Assembly: GCA_902766545.1 (NCBI GenBank)
Contig: CACXEC010000027.1
Location: 1 to 16,471 of the forward strand
Length of the DNA: 16,471 nt
From: an uncultured Erysipelotrichaceae bacterium
GTDB taxonomy: Bacteria; Bacillota_I; Bacilli_A; RF39; UBA660
Direction of reading: 5' to 3'
Of the stretch, positions 6,886-13,806 are shown in pieces; the stretch's first letter is position 1, and each line of letters starts with the position of its first letter. Below the pieces are notes generated by a model. It did no database searches. It was not told the DNA's origin and was given only the letters and a program-made list of their open reading frames with translations. The position numbers and the translations under genes are program-made.

Positions 6886-8934
6886 ATGAAAAAAACTAGA
6901 ATTCAAATTGGAGAAGAAACATATAAACTTATATTAGAGACTGGTCGTTATCATGATAGTATATTATCTATATGTCAAATATATAGTATTTTATATGGTA
7001 CAGTAAGAGGATATATGAATCTATACCGTAATAGAGTAGTGTCTCCAAAACCTAGTACGAGTGAAGAAGAATTATTTAAAAGAATTAGGCTTAATGATAA
7101 ATATAATTATCGCACTGTAGTAAATCCTGATTATACTTTTTTAGATGATATTATTGGCGCATTACTTCGTGCTAATAATTCAAATGATATAGAGACTATT
7201 ATTAAAAAGTATGATGTTGTTACTGTTAAGAAAGTTATTTTAGAATATATAGCTGGTGCAGATGCTAGCGTAGAATTGGAAGATAAGAAAAAGTTAACTG
7301 ATGCAATAGATATTATAGATGAACTAACTAAGAGAAAAGAAAAAGGAATAGGTCCTATTGGGGAATCAAGAATAAGAATTAAAGAGTTAATTGAAAGATA
7401 TTTAAATAGTAGTGATATTTTTCTAGATAGAATATTCTTTGATTTTTATAGTATTAATAATAGTGTTTCTCATATAATGCCTACGCTTGAATCATTTGCT
7501 AAAGATAGCCCAGAAAATATGGCTTTATATACTTCTTTTTTAAAAACTAAAGAAGAAAGATTAGCTAGATTAACTAGTGGACTTAAAAAGTTATTAGATT
7601 CAGTTCCAATAAGTGCGATAACAAGTTTGGATATTGAGCTTGCTAGTGGTATGAGTATTAAAAAACTTGGTAATATTATTTTAAAGAGAGAAATTGTAGA
7701 TGCTTTAGGTAGAAAAAGCGTAGATTTTATTAATAGAAAAATAAAATCTGAATTAGTACATTATCGTATATATAGTAAAGAAGATGCTAAAAGTATTGTG
7801 CTAGTGTATCGCGGTAAAAAAATGGATGAGTCAGATCTTGATGAAATATGGAGATTCTTATTAGATAATAATATTGAACCAACTTATGCAAATATTGTTT
7901 ATGCATTTAGAAAAATGTTTTTATCTATTGAAGAAGAAATTGGTAAAAAAGCCTATGAAAGATATATTTTGGGAAACGGTGCTTCTTATTGGGATTTAAT
8001 TAAAGAATATAATATAGATACTGAAACTATAAAAAAGTATATAACTAAATATCGTAAGAGACTAATAAATCCTAGACCGACTGAAAAAGAAGAAAGTAAA
8101 TATCGTTTATTAGAAAGAGGATTAAGTGATAATTATAGCAATTTAAATAATCTTATTAATGATTTAATAAATGCGAGTATTGATGATGATCTTTTAAAAA
8201 TAGTAAATAAGTATAAACTTGTTGCTATTAGAAATGCTGTAAGAGAATATTTAATTAGTTGTGATGATCCAGTTATTAGTAAGAAAATATCTTTAGCCTT
8301 ATCAAAAATTATGCAAATGCGAGTAAATAACAGCGCAGTTCCTAGTTCTAAAATTACTTTAAGAGATTTAATATATGAGTATATTGAAAGTGGAGATGTT
8401 TATCCGGATTTTATTGTTACAAGAAATGGTAAAGACATTAAACTTTTTAATCACAGTATTAATCATCCAGAAAGTACTGCAGATGATTTTAAACGAGATA
8501 TAGAATATTTTAAGAAAGTAAAAGAAGATAGAATTCAAAGGTTTATTTTACTTGCTGAAGAATTATCTAATCTTATGGAAAAAAAGGTTTTAAATGTATT
8601 AGATGCTCAGTTAATATCTAAAATGAGTATTAAAGAATTATGTCTTTATTTAGGTAAAACAGAGGTGTTATCAGTTTTAGGTAGAAAAAATTCCATGGAA
8701 CTTATATCATTTATTCGTAAAGGCGCGGGGAATATGCGTAAATATTCTAAGGAAGAAGCCTTAATGATTAAATATACTTATAATGGCAGGATGATGACAG
8801 CTGAAGATATTAATAAAATTTTTACATTTCTTAATGATAATAATTTAGATGTTACATATAGCAATATTATTTTGACTTTTAATAAAATGGTTAAAGGGGA
8901 AATCGTAATTTCAAGTAATTTGAATAAGAATTAA
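6886..8934 (+). CDS. Unknown 682-residue protein made of two tandem copies of one unit
   Basis: I do not recognise this protein. It is soluble, highly charged and largely helical, with no signal peptide or membrane segment. It consists of two diverged copies of a unit of about 330 residues, roughly 10-350 and 352-673. Matching landmarks are: YMNLYRNRVVSPKPSTSEE (44-62) with YITKYRKRLINPRPTEKEE (385-403); the DDIIGALL and NNLINDLI regions (87-94, 421-428); SGMSIKKLGNII (254-265) with SKMSIKELCLYL (578-589); and IWRFLLDNNIEPTYANIVYA (321-340) with IFTFLNDNNLDVTYSNIILT (645-664). In each copy the first block (about 25-48 and 366-390, e.g. DLIKEYNIDTETIKKYI) looks like a helix-turn-helix, so nucleic-acid binding is possible but unproven. 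It has an AAGGTGG ribosome site, lies 12 bases after era, and sits between era and yqzL-recO, which are adjacent in B. subtilis. Confidence 0.8.
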   Translation: MKKTRIQIGEETYKLILETGRYHDSILSICQIYSILYGTVRGYMNLYRNRVVSPKPSTSEEELFKRIRLNDKYNYRTVVNPDYTFLDDIIGALLRANNSNDIETIIKKYDVVTVKKVILEYIAGADASVELEDKKKLTDAIDIIDELTKRKEKGIGPIGESRIRIKELIERYLNSSDIFLDRIFFDFYSINNSVSHIMPTLESFAKDSPENMALYTSFLKTKEERLARLTSGLKKLLDSVPISAITSLDIELASGMSIKKLGNIILKREIVDALGRKSVDFINRKIKSELVHYRIYSKEDAKSIVLVYRGKKMDESDLDEIWRFLLDNNIEPTYANIVYAFRKMFLSIEEEIGKKAYERYILGNGASYWDLIKEYNIDTETIKKYITKYRKRLINPRPTEKEESKYRLLERGLSDNYSNLNNLINDLINASIDDDLLKIVNKYKLVAIRNAVREYLISCDDPVISKKISLALSKIMQMRVNNSAVPSSKITLRDLIYEYIESGDVYPDFIVTRNGKDIKLFNHSINHPESTADDFKRDIEYFKKVKEDRIQRFILLAEELSNLMEKKVLNVLDAQLISKMSIKELCLYLGKTEVLSVLGRKNSMELISFIRKGAGNMRKYSKEEALMIKYTYNGRMMTAEDINKIFTFLNDNNLDVTYSNIILTFNKMVKGEIVISSNLNKN

Positions 8935-8941
8935 ATTATAT

Positions 8942-8973
8942 GCCCACTATATAAATAGAAAGTGGGTTTGTTT
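8942..8973 (+). promoter_or_regulatory. Hairpin with T-rich tail at the yqzL ribosome binding site
   Basis: CCCACT (8943-8948) pairs with AGTGGG (8961-8966), with a possible extra G-T pair outside and a 12-base loop, followed by TTTGTTT. The 3' arm is the only G-rich segment in front of the yqzL ATG (8974), so the hairpin may mask its ribosome binding site. It may also act as a weak terminator or attenuator between the 682-residue gene and yqzL-recO. Confidence 0.45.
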
Positions 8974-9051
8974 ATGGATAAAAAAGAAGCCTGGGAAAAA
9001 TTTAAAGAAACAGGAAAAATAGAATATTATTTATTATATAAAAGAGGTTAA
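8974..9051 (+). CDS. yqzL: YqzL-like microprotein (25 residues)
   Basis: This 25-codon gene runs from ATG at 8974 to TAA at 9049-9051 and is easily missed because of its size. The peptide is Met-Asp-Lys-Lys followed by EAWEKFKETGKIEYYLLYK and a short basic end. The pattern W-x-x-F-x-x-T-G-x-x-x-x-Y-L-L-Y/F-K is that of YqzL, a B. subtilis protein of about 47 residues encoded at exactly this place, just before recO. The position and the match support a real gene. Its function is unknown. The ribosome binding site is weak (GTGGG at 8962-8966) and lies in a hairpin arm. recO begins two bases after the stop, so coupling is likely. Confidence 0.78.
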   Translation: MDKKEAWEKFKETGKIEYYLLYKRG

Positions 9052-9053
9052 TA

Positions 9054-9779
9054 ATGTTAAAAAAAGTAGAGGGTATAATTATAAGTGAAACTAATTTTGG
9101 CGAAACCAGTAAGATAATAAATTTATTAACTGATGATGGTATAATTGGCATAATGGCTAAGGGGGCTAAAAGCATTAAAAGCCCACTTAGAAGTTATACA
9201 TTATCTTTAACTTATGGTGAGTTTAATATATATTATCATGAAGATAAACTCTCTACTTTAAAAAGTGCTGATGTTATTAATGAATTTAAAAATATCAAAA
9301 AAGATATAACTTTAATTAGTTATATGACTTATCTTTGTGATTTAGCTTCACAAGTCATGAAGCAAAACCAAAATAAGGATATTTATAATTTATTAATCTC
9401 TTCGCTAAAAAAAATAGATAATGGATTAAATCCTATGATTATCACTAATATATATGAGATTAAATTATTAGATTATTTAGGTGTTGGAATTAATTTTAGT
9501 GAATGTGCAAAATGTGGTAGTATGAAAAATATTATTACTATAGATCCTGATGCTGGCGGATATATTTGTCAAAACTGTTACACTGATGAAGTTATTTATG
9601 AAGAAAAAGTACTAAAAATGCTAAAAATGTATTATTTAGTTGAAATAGATTCTATAAGCGATTTAAAGATAAGTGACAGTGTTATCTATGCTATAAATAA
9701 CTTTATAAATATATATTATGATAGTTATACGGGTTTATATTTAAAAAGTAAGAAGTTTTTAGAAGAAATGACTAGCTGA
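9054..9779 (+). CDS. recO: DNA repair protein RecO
   Basis: This 241-residue RecO has the expected layout. An N-terminal OB-fold starts with VEGIIISETNFGETSKIINL and contains GIIGIMAKGAKSIKSPLRSY. A helical middle follows, and then a zinc finger with C151-x-x-C154 (CAKCG) and C172-x-x-C175 (CQNC). RecO helps load RecA onto SSB-coated single-stranded DNA in gap repair, together with RecR. The length and motifs are normal. The ATG at 9054 has GAGG at 9044-9047, inside the end of yqzL. The gene ends the long operon that begins at yqfC, and a clear terminator starts at its stop codon. Confidence 0.95.
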   Translation: MLKKVEGIIISETNFGETSKIINLLTDDGIIGIMAKGAKSIKSPLRSYTLSLTYGEFNIYYHEDKLSTLKSADVINEFKNIKKDITLISYMTYLCDLASQVMKQNQNKDIYNLLISSLKKIDNGLNPMIITNIYEIKLLDYLGVGINFSECAKCGSMKNIITIDPDAGGYICQNCYTDEVIYEEKVLKMLKMYYLVEIDSISDLKISDSVIYAINNFINIYYDSYTGLYLKSKKFLEEMTS

Positions 9780-9803
9780 AGATTCAACCTTGAATCTTTT
9801 TTT
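9779..9803 (+). terminator. Intrinsic terminator after recO
   Basis: AAGATTCA (9779-9786) pairs perfectly with TGAATCTT (9791-9798) around a four-base loop, and TTTTTTT spans 9797-9803. The last base of the recO stop codon is the first base of the stem. It closes the yqfC-recO operon. Confidence 0.88.
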
Positions 9804-9804
9804 A

Positions 9805-9833
9805 TTGCATAAAATTATTATGTATTATAAAAT
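9805..9833 (+). promoter_or_regulatory. Possible promoter for the BspA-like gene
   Basis: TTGCAT (9805-9810) and TAAAAT (9828-9833) are 17 bases apart and could be a SigA -35/-10 pair directly after the recO terminator. The predicted start near 9840 leaves only a very short leader before AGAAGG (9840-9845). AT-rich sequence makes chance matches common. Confidence 0.35.
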
Positions 9834-9860
9834 AATTATAGAAGGTAGAGTGATTTTTAA

Positions 9861-11084
9861 GCGGATAAAAAATCAAAGATAACGATAATTACATCCATAA
9901 TTGCCCTAGCAATCGTAACTATAATTGTAACGTATGCCTATTTTAGTGCTAGAATAACTGGTATAGAAAGTGCAAGTACGATAAGTCTTACCGCCGGAAC
10001 AATGGGTATTCATTATGCAGAAGGAAATGAAAATGTAAGTGTATCAAATATATATCCTAAAGCAGACCCATGGGTAACAAAGACATTTACTTTAACTGGA
10101 AATAATACCACAAATCAAACAATGGAATATGAAGTAGGATTAAACATCACAACCAATACTTTTAAAGGAGGACAATTATCCTTTAGCTTAGAAGTAGGGA
10201 ATGGTAATATAGGAACATCTATGTCAGCAGTAACCAACAAAGCCATAACTAAAACAAGTGGAACTATGTTAATAGGAAAAGGATCATTTCCAGGACCTGT
10301 AACCAATGGAACCCAAACTTATACCTTAAAGATATACTTCTTAGATACCGGAAAAGATCAAAATATCAATCAAGGAGCAGTATTTAATGCTAAGATAACA
10401 GTAGGAGATAAGGGAAGCATTGCTAACGTAAATGAGTGCACCGATACAGCGCACCCAACTCCAGCTCAGGGAGATAAATATGTAAATGGACAATATACAT
10501 ATATTTATAGGGAAGAATATAATTACAGTATGACAACAATGTTTATTAGTGGTGAATGGAATAGTGAAGCTGTAACGTTGCAAAATATACCTGATGATGG
10601 TTGGGGAGTTGTTTTGACAGATAGTATTGCAACCGGAGGTGAATCTACTGATCCAGTAACTTCGCCATTATGTACAAGTATTAATGGTAAGCCGGTAGTG
10701 AGTATGTCTGGTACATTTGCTGGTAGTAAAGCGACAAGTATAGATTTAAGCTCATTTAATACTTCAAATGTAACAAGTATGTTTTGGATGTTTGCTTCTA
10801 TTTCTGCCACCACATTAGATTTAAGCTCATTTGATACTTCAAGTGTAACAAATATGGGTGGTATGTTTTTTAATAGTTCTGCCACCGCATTAGATTTAAG
10901 CTCATTTGACACTTCTAATGTAACTGATATGCAAGATATGTTTGAAAACTGTGCCGCTACAACAGGATACGCAAGAACGCAAGTTGATGCTAATCGCTTC
11001 AATAATGTTGCAGGATCTTTATCTAATGGTAATAATCCAGAAACGGAAATTCCTAATACATTAACATTTGTTGTTAAACCTTAA
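9861..11084 (+). CDS. Secreted BspA-like (DUF285) surface protein with a missing or slipped start
   Basis: The open frame runs from just after TAA (9858-9860) to TAA at 11082-11084, about 407 codons. It begins with a basic stretch and a signal-anchor (KITIITSIIALAIVTIIVTY) followed by AYFSA, like exported camelysin/TasA-type proteins. A beta-rich domain and YVNGQYTYIYREEYNY come next. Then there are three 25-residue DUF285/BspA repeats of the type LDLSSFDTSNVTDM, spaced exactly 75 bases apart from 10743. No LPxTG anchor is seen. There is no ATG, GTG or TTG in frame before the ATG at 10002, and starting there would remove the export signal. A GTG at 9850 with AGAAGG upstream would reach this frame if the A6 tract at 9867-9872 had one more A. 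Codon choice (more ACC, GCC, CCA, ATC) differs from its neighbours, which suggests transfer. Role is probably host or matrix contact (inference). Confidence 0.72.
   Translation, partial: ADKKSKITIITSIIALAIVTIIVTYAYFSARITGIESASTISLTAGTMGIHYAEGNENVSVSNIYPKADPWVTKTFTLTGNNTTNQTMEYEVGLNITTNTFKGGQLSFSLEVGNGNIGTSMSAVTNKAITKTSGTMLIGKGSFPGPVTNGTQTYTLKIYFLDTGKDQNINQGAVFNAKITVGDKGSIANVNECTDTAHPTPAQGDKYVNGQYTYIYREEYNYSMTTMFISGEWNSEAVTLQNIPDDGWGVVLTDSIATGGESTDPVTSPLCTSINGKPVVSMSGTFAGSKATSIDLSSFNTSNVTSMFWMFASISATTLDLSSFDTSSVTNMGGMFFNSSATALDLSSFDTSNVTDMQDMFENCAATTGYARTQVDANRFNNVAGSLSNGNNPETEIPNTLTFVVKP
10743..10967 (+). repeat. Three 75-bp tandem repeats encoding BspA/DUF285 units
   Basis: The sequence gatttaagctcattt recurs at 10743, 10818 and 10893, an exact 75-base period, or 25 residues per unit. 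Each unit encodes (I/L)DLSSF(N/D)TS(N/S)VT plus a variable part with a M-F pair. The TCTGCCACC and CATTAGATTTAAGC segments at the unit borders are nearly identical at DNA level, so copy number could change by recombination. Confidence 0.85.
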
Positions 11085-11089
11085 TTAAT

Positions 11090-11115
11090 AAAAGACTATT
11101 AAAATAGTCTTTTTT
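11090..11115 (+). terminator. Intrinsic terminator after the BspA-like gene
   Basis: AAAAGACTAT (11090-11099) pairs perfectly with ATAGTCTTTT (11104-11113) around TAAA, ending in a T run to 11115. It may also work from the other strand because the 5' arm begins with A's. Confidence 0.85.
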
Positions 11116-11119
11116 ATTG

Positions 11120-11125
11120 TATAAT
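11120..11125 (+). promoter_or_regulatory. -10 element of a likely alaS promoter
   Basis: A perfect TATAAT stands at 11120-11125, 22 bases before the alaS ATG, directly behind the terminator T run. The -35 region would fall in the terminator stem (about 11097-11102, TATTAA) and is weak, so the call rests on the -10 and on the position between genes. Confidence 0.5.
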
Positions 11126-11147
11126 TGTGTTTATGGAAGTGGTTCTT

Positions 11148-12896
11148 ATGAATTTAAAAGATTTATATATTAATTATTTTGTTGGTAAAGGGCATAAGCA
11201 AATTCCTTCTGCGCCAGTTGTTCCTGAAAATGATGCATCAGTACTTTTTAATACTGCTGGTATGCAGCCGTTAATTCCTTATTTAATGGGAAAAGAGCAT
11301 CCTTATGGTAATAGATTATGTGATTACCAAAAATGCATTCGTACGAATGATTTGGATGAAGTTGGTGATACTACTCATCATACTTTTTTTGAGATGCTTG
11401 GTAATTGGTCTTTAGGTGATTATTTTAAAGAAGAGTCAATTAGTTATAGTTTTGAATTTTTAACTAAAGTATTGAATATTCCAGTTGAAAGACTTGCTGT
11501 TACTGTATATGAAGGTGATGATAAGATTCCAAGAGACGAAGTAAGTGCATCTGTATGGAAAAAGTTAGGAATAAGTGAAAATAGAATAGTATATTTAGAT
11601 GCTAGTCATAACTTCTGGATTGCTGGTGAATCTGGCCCGTGTGGTGGTGATACGGAAATATTCTACTTTAGAAGTGAAGAAGAAGTTCCAGATACATTTG
11701 ATCCAGAAGATGATAGATGGGTTGAAATTTGGAATAATGTTTTTATGGAGTATTATAAAGATGCTGATGGTAATGTTACAGAGTTACCTAAAAAGAATGT
11801 AGATACTGGTATGGGAGTAGAGCGTACAGCAGCTATTTTAGAGGGTGTTAATGATAATTATTTATCTAGCATATGGATTGATGTAATTAAAAAAATAGAA
11901 GAAATATCGCATTTAAAATATGATGATAATAAAAAATCTATGCGTATTGTAGCAGATCATATTAGAACTGCTGTCTTTATTTTAGGTGATAATGCTCATG
12001 TAGTACCTTCTAATACCGATAGGGGTTATATACTTAGAAGATTAATAAGACGTGCTATACGTCATGCCAGATATTTAAATATTGATAATAATTCTAATTG
12101 GGAAGAAGAAATCGCTAGTTTAATTATTGATAAATATTCAAAATATTATAATGAGCTTTTAGATAATAAAAGTATTATTATTGAAGAATTAAAAAAAGAA
12201 AAAGATAAATTTAATCACACATTAGAAAAGGGTCTAAGAGTTTTTGAAAAAGAAACTAGTGGATTAAGTGAAATAAGTGGTGAACTTGCATTTAAGTTAT
12301 ATGATACTTTTGGTTTTCCAATTGAGCTTACTATAGAGGAAGCTGAAAATAGAGGTTTAAGTGTTGATGTTAATGGCTTTAATGAAAAGTTTAAAGCTCA
12401 TCAAGAGTTATCAAGAACAGCATCTAAAGGTATGTTTAAGGGTGGACTTGCAGGAGATTCTGAAATTGAGACTAGATATCATACAGCAACTCATTTACTT
12501 AATGCGGCTTTAAAGATAGTTGTTGGACCTAATTGCCATCAAATGGGTTCTAATATAACTGATGAGAGAATGCGTTTTGATTTTACTTGTGATCATAAAC
12601 TTTCTGATGAAGAAAAGCAGAAGACTGAAGATTTAGTAAATAAATGGATTAATGAAGGACTGGATGTAACTGTTAGACAGATGCCTAAAGAAGAGGCTGT
12701 GAGGTTAGGAGCAGAAGCAATGTTTATTGAAAGATATCCAGATATAGTTACTGTATACTCTGTTGGGGATGTTTCTAAAGAAATATGCATGGGGCCACAT
12801 GTAAAGAACTCTAAAGAAGTTGGTAAATTTAAAATTATCAAAGAAGAAGCTTCATCTGCTGGTGTTAGAAGAATTAAAGCTATAGTAGAGGACTAG
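11148..12896 (+). CDS. alaS: Short-form alanyl-tRNA synthetase
   Basis: This 582-residue class II synthetase charges tRNA-Ala. The catalytic core is intact: the motif 2 region from CIRTNDLDEVGDTTHHTF (63-80) to FEMLGNWSLGDYF (81-93), SGPCGGDTE (162-170) and motif 3 GMGVERTAAIL (221-231). The tRNA-recognition helices include NTDRGYILRRLIRRAIRHAR (289-308). The editing site keeps its four metal ligands, HTATH (445-449) and CMGPH (547-551). Standard bacterial AlaRS is about 870-880 residues. This one lacks the C-Ala dimer/tRNA-elbow domain and also the usual small barrel with a TPFYAESGGQ-type motif before the editing core. Short forms like this are known in some reduced-genome bacteria. The start is ATG 11148, five bases after GGAAGTGG; in-frame GTG 11127 and ATG 11133 are less well placed. 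The stop is the loop of the terminator. Confidence 0.93.
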   Translation: MNLKDLYINYFVGKGHKQIPSAPVVPENDASVLFNTAGMQPLIPYLMGKEHPYGNRLCDYQKCIRTNDLDEVGDTTHHTFFEMLGNWSLGDYFKEESISYSFEFLTKVLNIPVERLAVTVYEGDDKIPRDEVSASVWKKLGISENRIVYLDASHNFWIAGESGPCGGDTEIFYFRSEEEVPDTFDPEDDRWVEIWNNVFMEYYKDADGNVTELPKKNVDTGMGVERTAAILEGVNDNYLSSIWIDVIKKIEEISHLKYDDNKKSMRIVADHIRTAVFILGDNAHVVPSNTDRGYILRRLIRRAIRHARYLNIDNNSNWEEEIASLIIDKYSKYYNELLDNKSIIIEELKKEKDKFNHTLEKGLRVFEKETSGLSEISGELAFKLYDTFGFPIELTIEEAENRGLSVDVNGFNEKFKAHQELSRTASKGMFKGGLAGDSEIETRYHTATHLLNAALKIVVGPNCHQMGSNITDERMRFDFTCDHKLSDEEKQKTEDLVNKWINEGLDVTVRQMPKEEAVRLGAEAMFIERYPDIVTVYSVGDVSKEICMGPHVKNSKEVGKFKIIKEEASSAGVRRIKAIVED

Positions 12897-12910
12897 GTCC
12901 TCTTTTTCTT
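12887..12910 (+). terminator. Terminator with the alaS stop codon as its loop
   Basis: AGAGGAC (12887-12893) pairs perfectly with GTCCTCT (12897-12903); the loop is exactly the alaS stop TAG (12894-12896). TTTTTCTT follows. The T tail runs straight into the -35 of the next promoter (TTGACT at 12909). Confidence 0.85.
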
Positions 12911-12936
12911 GACTTTTATAGGTTAATTGTTATAAT
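12909..12936 (+). promoter_or_regulatory. Strong SigA promoter for the orphan gene at 12966
   Basis: TTGACT (12909-12914) and TATAAT (12931-12936) are 16 bases apart, and TGT just before the -10 makes it an extended -10. The predicted start is near 12943, giving a leader of about 23 bases that carries the ribosome binding site. Confidence 0.85.
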
Positions 12937-12965
12937 ATTTTTTAACTTTTTAGGGGGGGATTGTT

Positions 12966-13730
12966 ATGAAGGTTACGGAATTATCTAATGATAAAGTTTT
13001 AGAATTATATGAAAAATCAATTAAATCACATATTGAATTTATGGCTGCTGTTAGTGAAGTACAAAAATATTTAAGTAAAATAAGTTCATATGAAATTGAA
13101 GTTCGAAGTGGGTATGAATTTAGATTGAATGCTTTAGAAAAAATAATTAGTGAAAGGGGTCTAATTATTCCTGAAGAGTGGACTAAATATCCAAGTGCGC
13201 CAAATTATAGAATGATGCTACGTGTACTAGAACTTGAAAAAGTAAGGAGACTTAGTTTAGTTCGATGCAATGAACAATCTGAATATGATTTAAGACTGAA
13301 GGAATTAAATCGCGAATTTGAATTTTTAACTGATGAAGTCTTTTTATCTGCTTTGGATGATGCCAATATTTTAAATAGTAAAATGTCAGATGCTGAATTA
13401 ATAGCGCAAAGAGTTCTAGAAAAACACGGTTATTTTAATAGAATATCAATAATTGCGCCTTATATTAATCGTTATTGGGATGCTTCTACGGTTGTAAAGT
13501 CTCGTGGGTATATTATAGTCGATAGACCTGCTTTAAATACTTTAGTAGATGAATTGGATGTTTTATCAGCTTTAGAAGATGGATTGGTTTCTGAACTTGC
13601 TAAATCCGATGATGAAGATGAGAAATATATTATTAAAGCTATTTTTGGTGAGACAATGAGTGATAAGGAAGAAATAATGGCTTTAATTAAAAAAAACAAT
13701 GATAAAGTTAAGAAGGTAGTTAGTAAATAA
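12966..13730 (+). CDS. Unknown soluble charged protein, separately transcribed
   Basis: I do not recognise this 254-residue protein. It has no signal peptide, membrane segment, cysteine cluster or nucleotide-binding motif. It is rich in Glu, Lys and Leu and looks mainly helical, with a possible coiled-coil stretch around 80-130 (e.g. RVLELEKVRRLSLV, then LRLKELNREFEFL). The middle contains APYINRYWDASTVV, and the C-terminus is acidic then basic (SDDEDEKY to KKVVSK). It forms its own unit: a strong promoter at 12909-12936 and a strong terminator at 13713-13742. The ribosome binding site is an unusual run of seven Gs (12953-12959), six bases before the ATG. It lies just upstream of the HrcA operon but has no CIRCE of its own, so it is probably expressed constitutively (inference). 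Confidence 0.78.
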   Translation: MKVTELSNDKVLELYEKSIKSHIEFMAAVSEVQKYLSKISSYEIEVRSGYEFRLNALEKIISERGLIIPEEWTKYPSAPNYRMMLRVLELEKVRRLSLVRCNEQSEYDLRLKELNREFEFLTDEVFLSALDDANILNSKMSDAELIAQRVLEKHGYFNRISIIAPYINRYWDASTVVKSRGYIIVDRPALNTLVDELDVLSALEDGLVSELAKSDDEDEKYIIKAIFGETMSDKEEIMALIKKNNDKVKKVVSK

Positions 13731-13742
13731 CTATCTTTTTTT
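13713..13742 (+). terminator. Terminator overlapping the stop of the orphan gene
   Basis: AAGGTAGTTA (13713-13722) pairs with TAACTATCTT (13728-13737) with one G-T pair and a five-base loop, followed by T's to 13742. The stop codon TAA (13728-13730) is the start of the 3' arm. Confidence 0.85.
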
Positions 13743-13759
13743 GACAAAATTTATTTAAA

Positions 13760-13787
13760 TTAGCACTCATATATTGACAAGTGCTAA
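13760..13787 (+). promoter_or_regulatory. CIRCE operator 1 (HrcA binding site, 10-base spacer)
   Basis: TTAGCACTC (13760-13768) and AAGTGCTAA (13779-13787) form a CIRCE inverted repeat with one changed base in the right arm and a spacer of ten instead of nine bases. The -35 box of the hrcA promoter lies in the spacer and right arm, so bound HrcA would block RNA polymerase. Confidence 0.85.
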
Positions 13788-13802
13788 GCATAATATTATA
13801 AT
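13774..13802 (+). promoter_or_regulatory. Consensus SigA promoter of the hrcA operon
   Basis: TTGACA (13774-13779) and TATAAT (13797-13802) are both perfect consensus and 17 bases apart. The predicted start is about 13809, which falls inside the second CIRCE-like repeat. Confidence 0.92.
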
Positions 13803-13806
13803 GATA

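Noticed and set aside
10523..11002. Long open frame on the minus strand opposite the BspA-like repeats
   Set aside because: It is the antisense shadow of the 75-base repeats, has no ribosome binding site, and its peptide only mirrors the repeat period.
9861..11084. Prophage or insertion sequence carrying the surface gene
   Set aside because: No transposase, integrase, flanking direct repeats or terminal inverted repeats were seen around it.
11599..11802. Second open frame inside alaS on the same strand
   Set aside because: It lies wholly within the well-conserved AlaRS catalytic region in another frame, and the peptide has no coherent features.
13741..13746. TTGACA as a -35 of an additional hrcA promoter
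   Set aside because: No -10-like hexamer lies 16-18 bases downstream, and the promoter at 13774-13802 is perfect.
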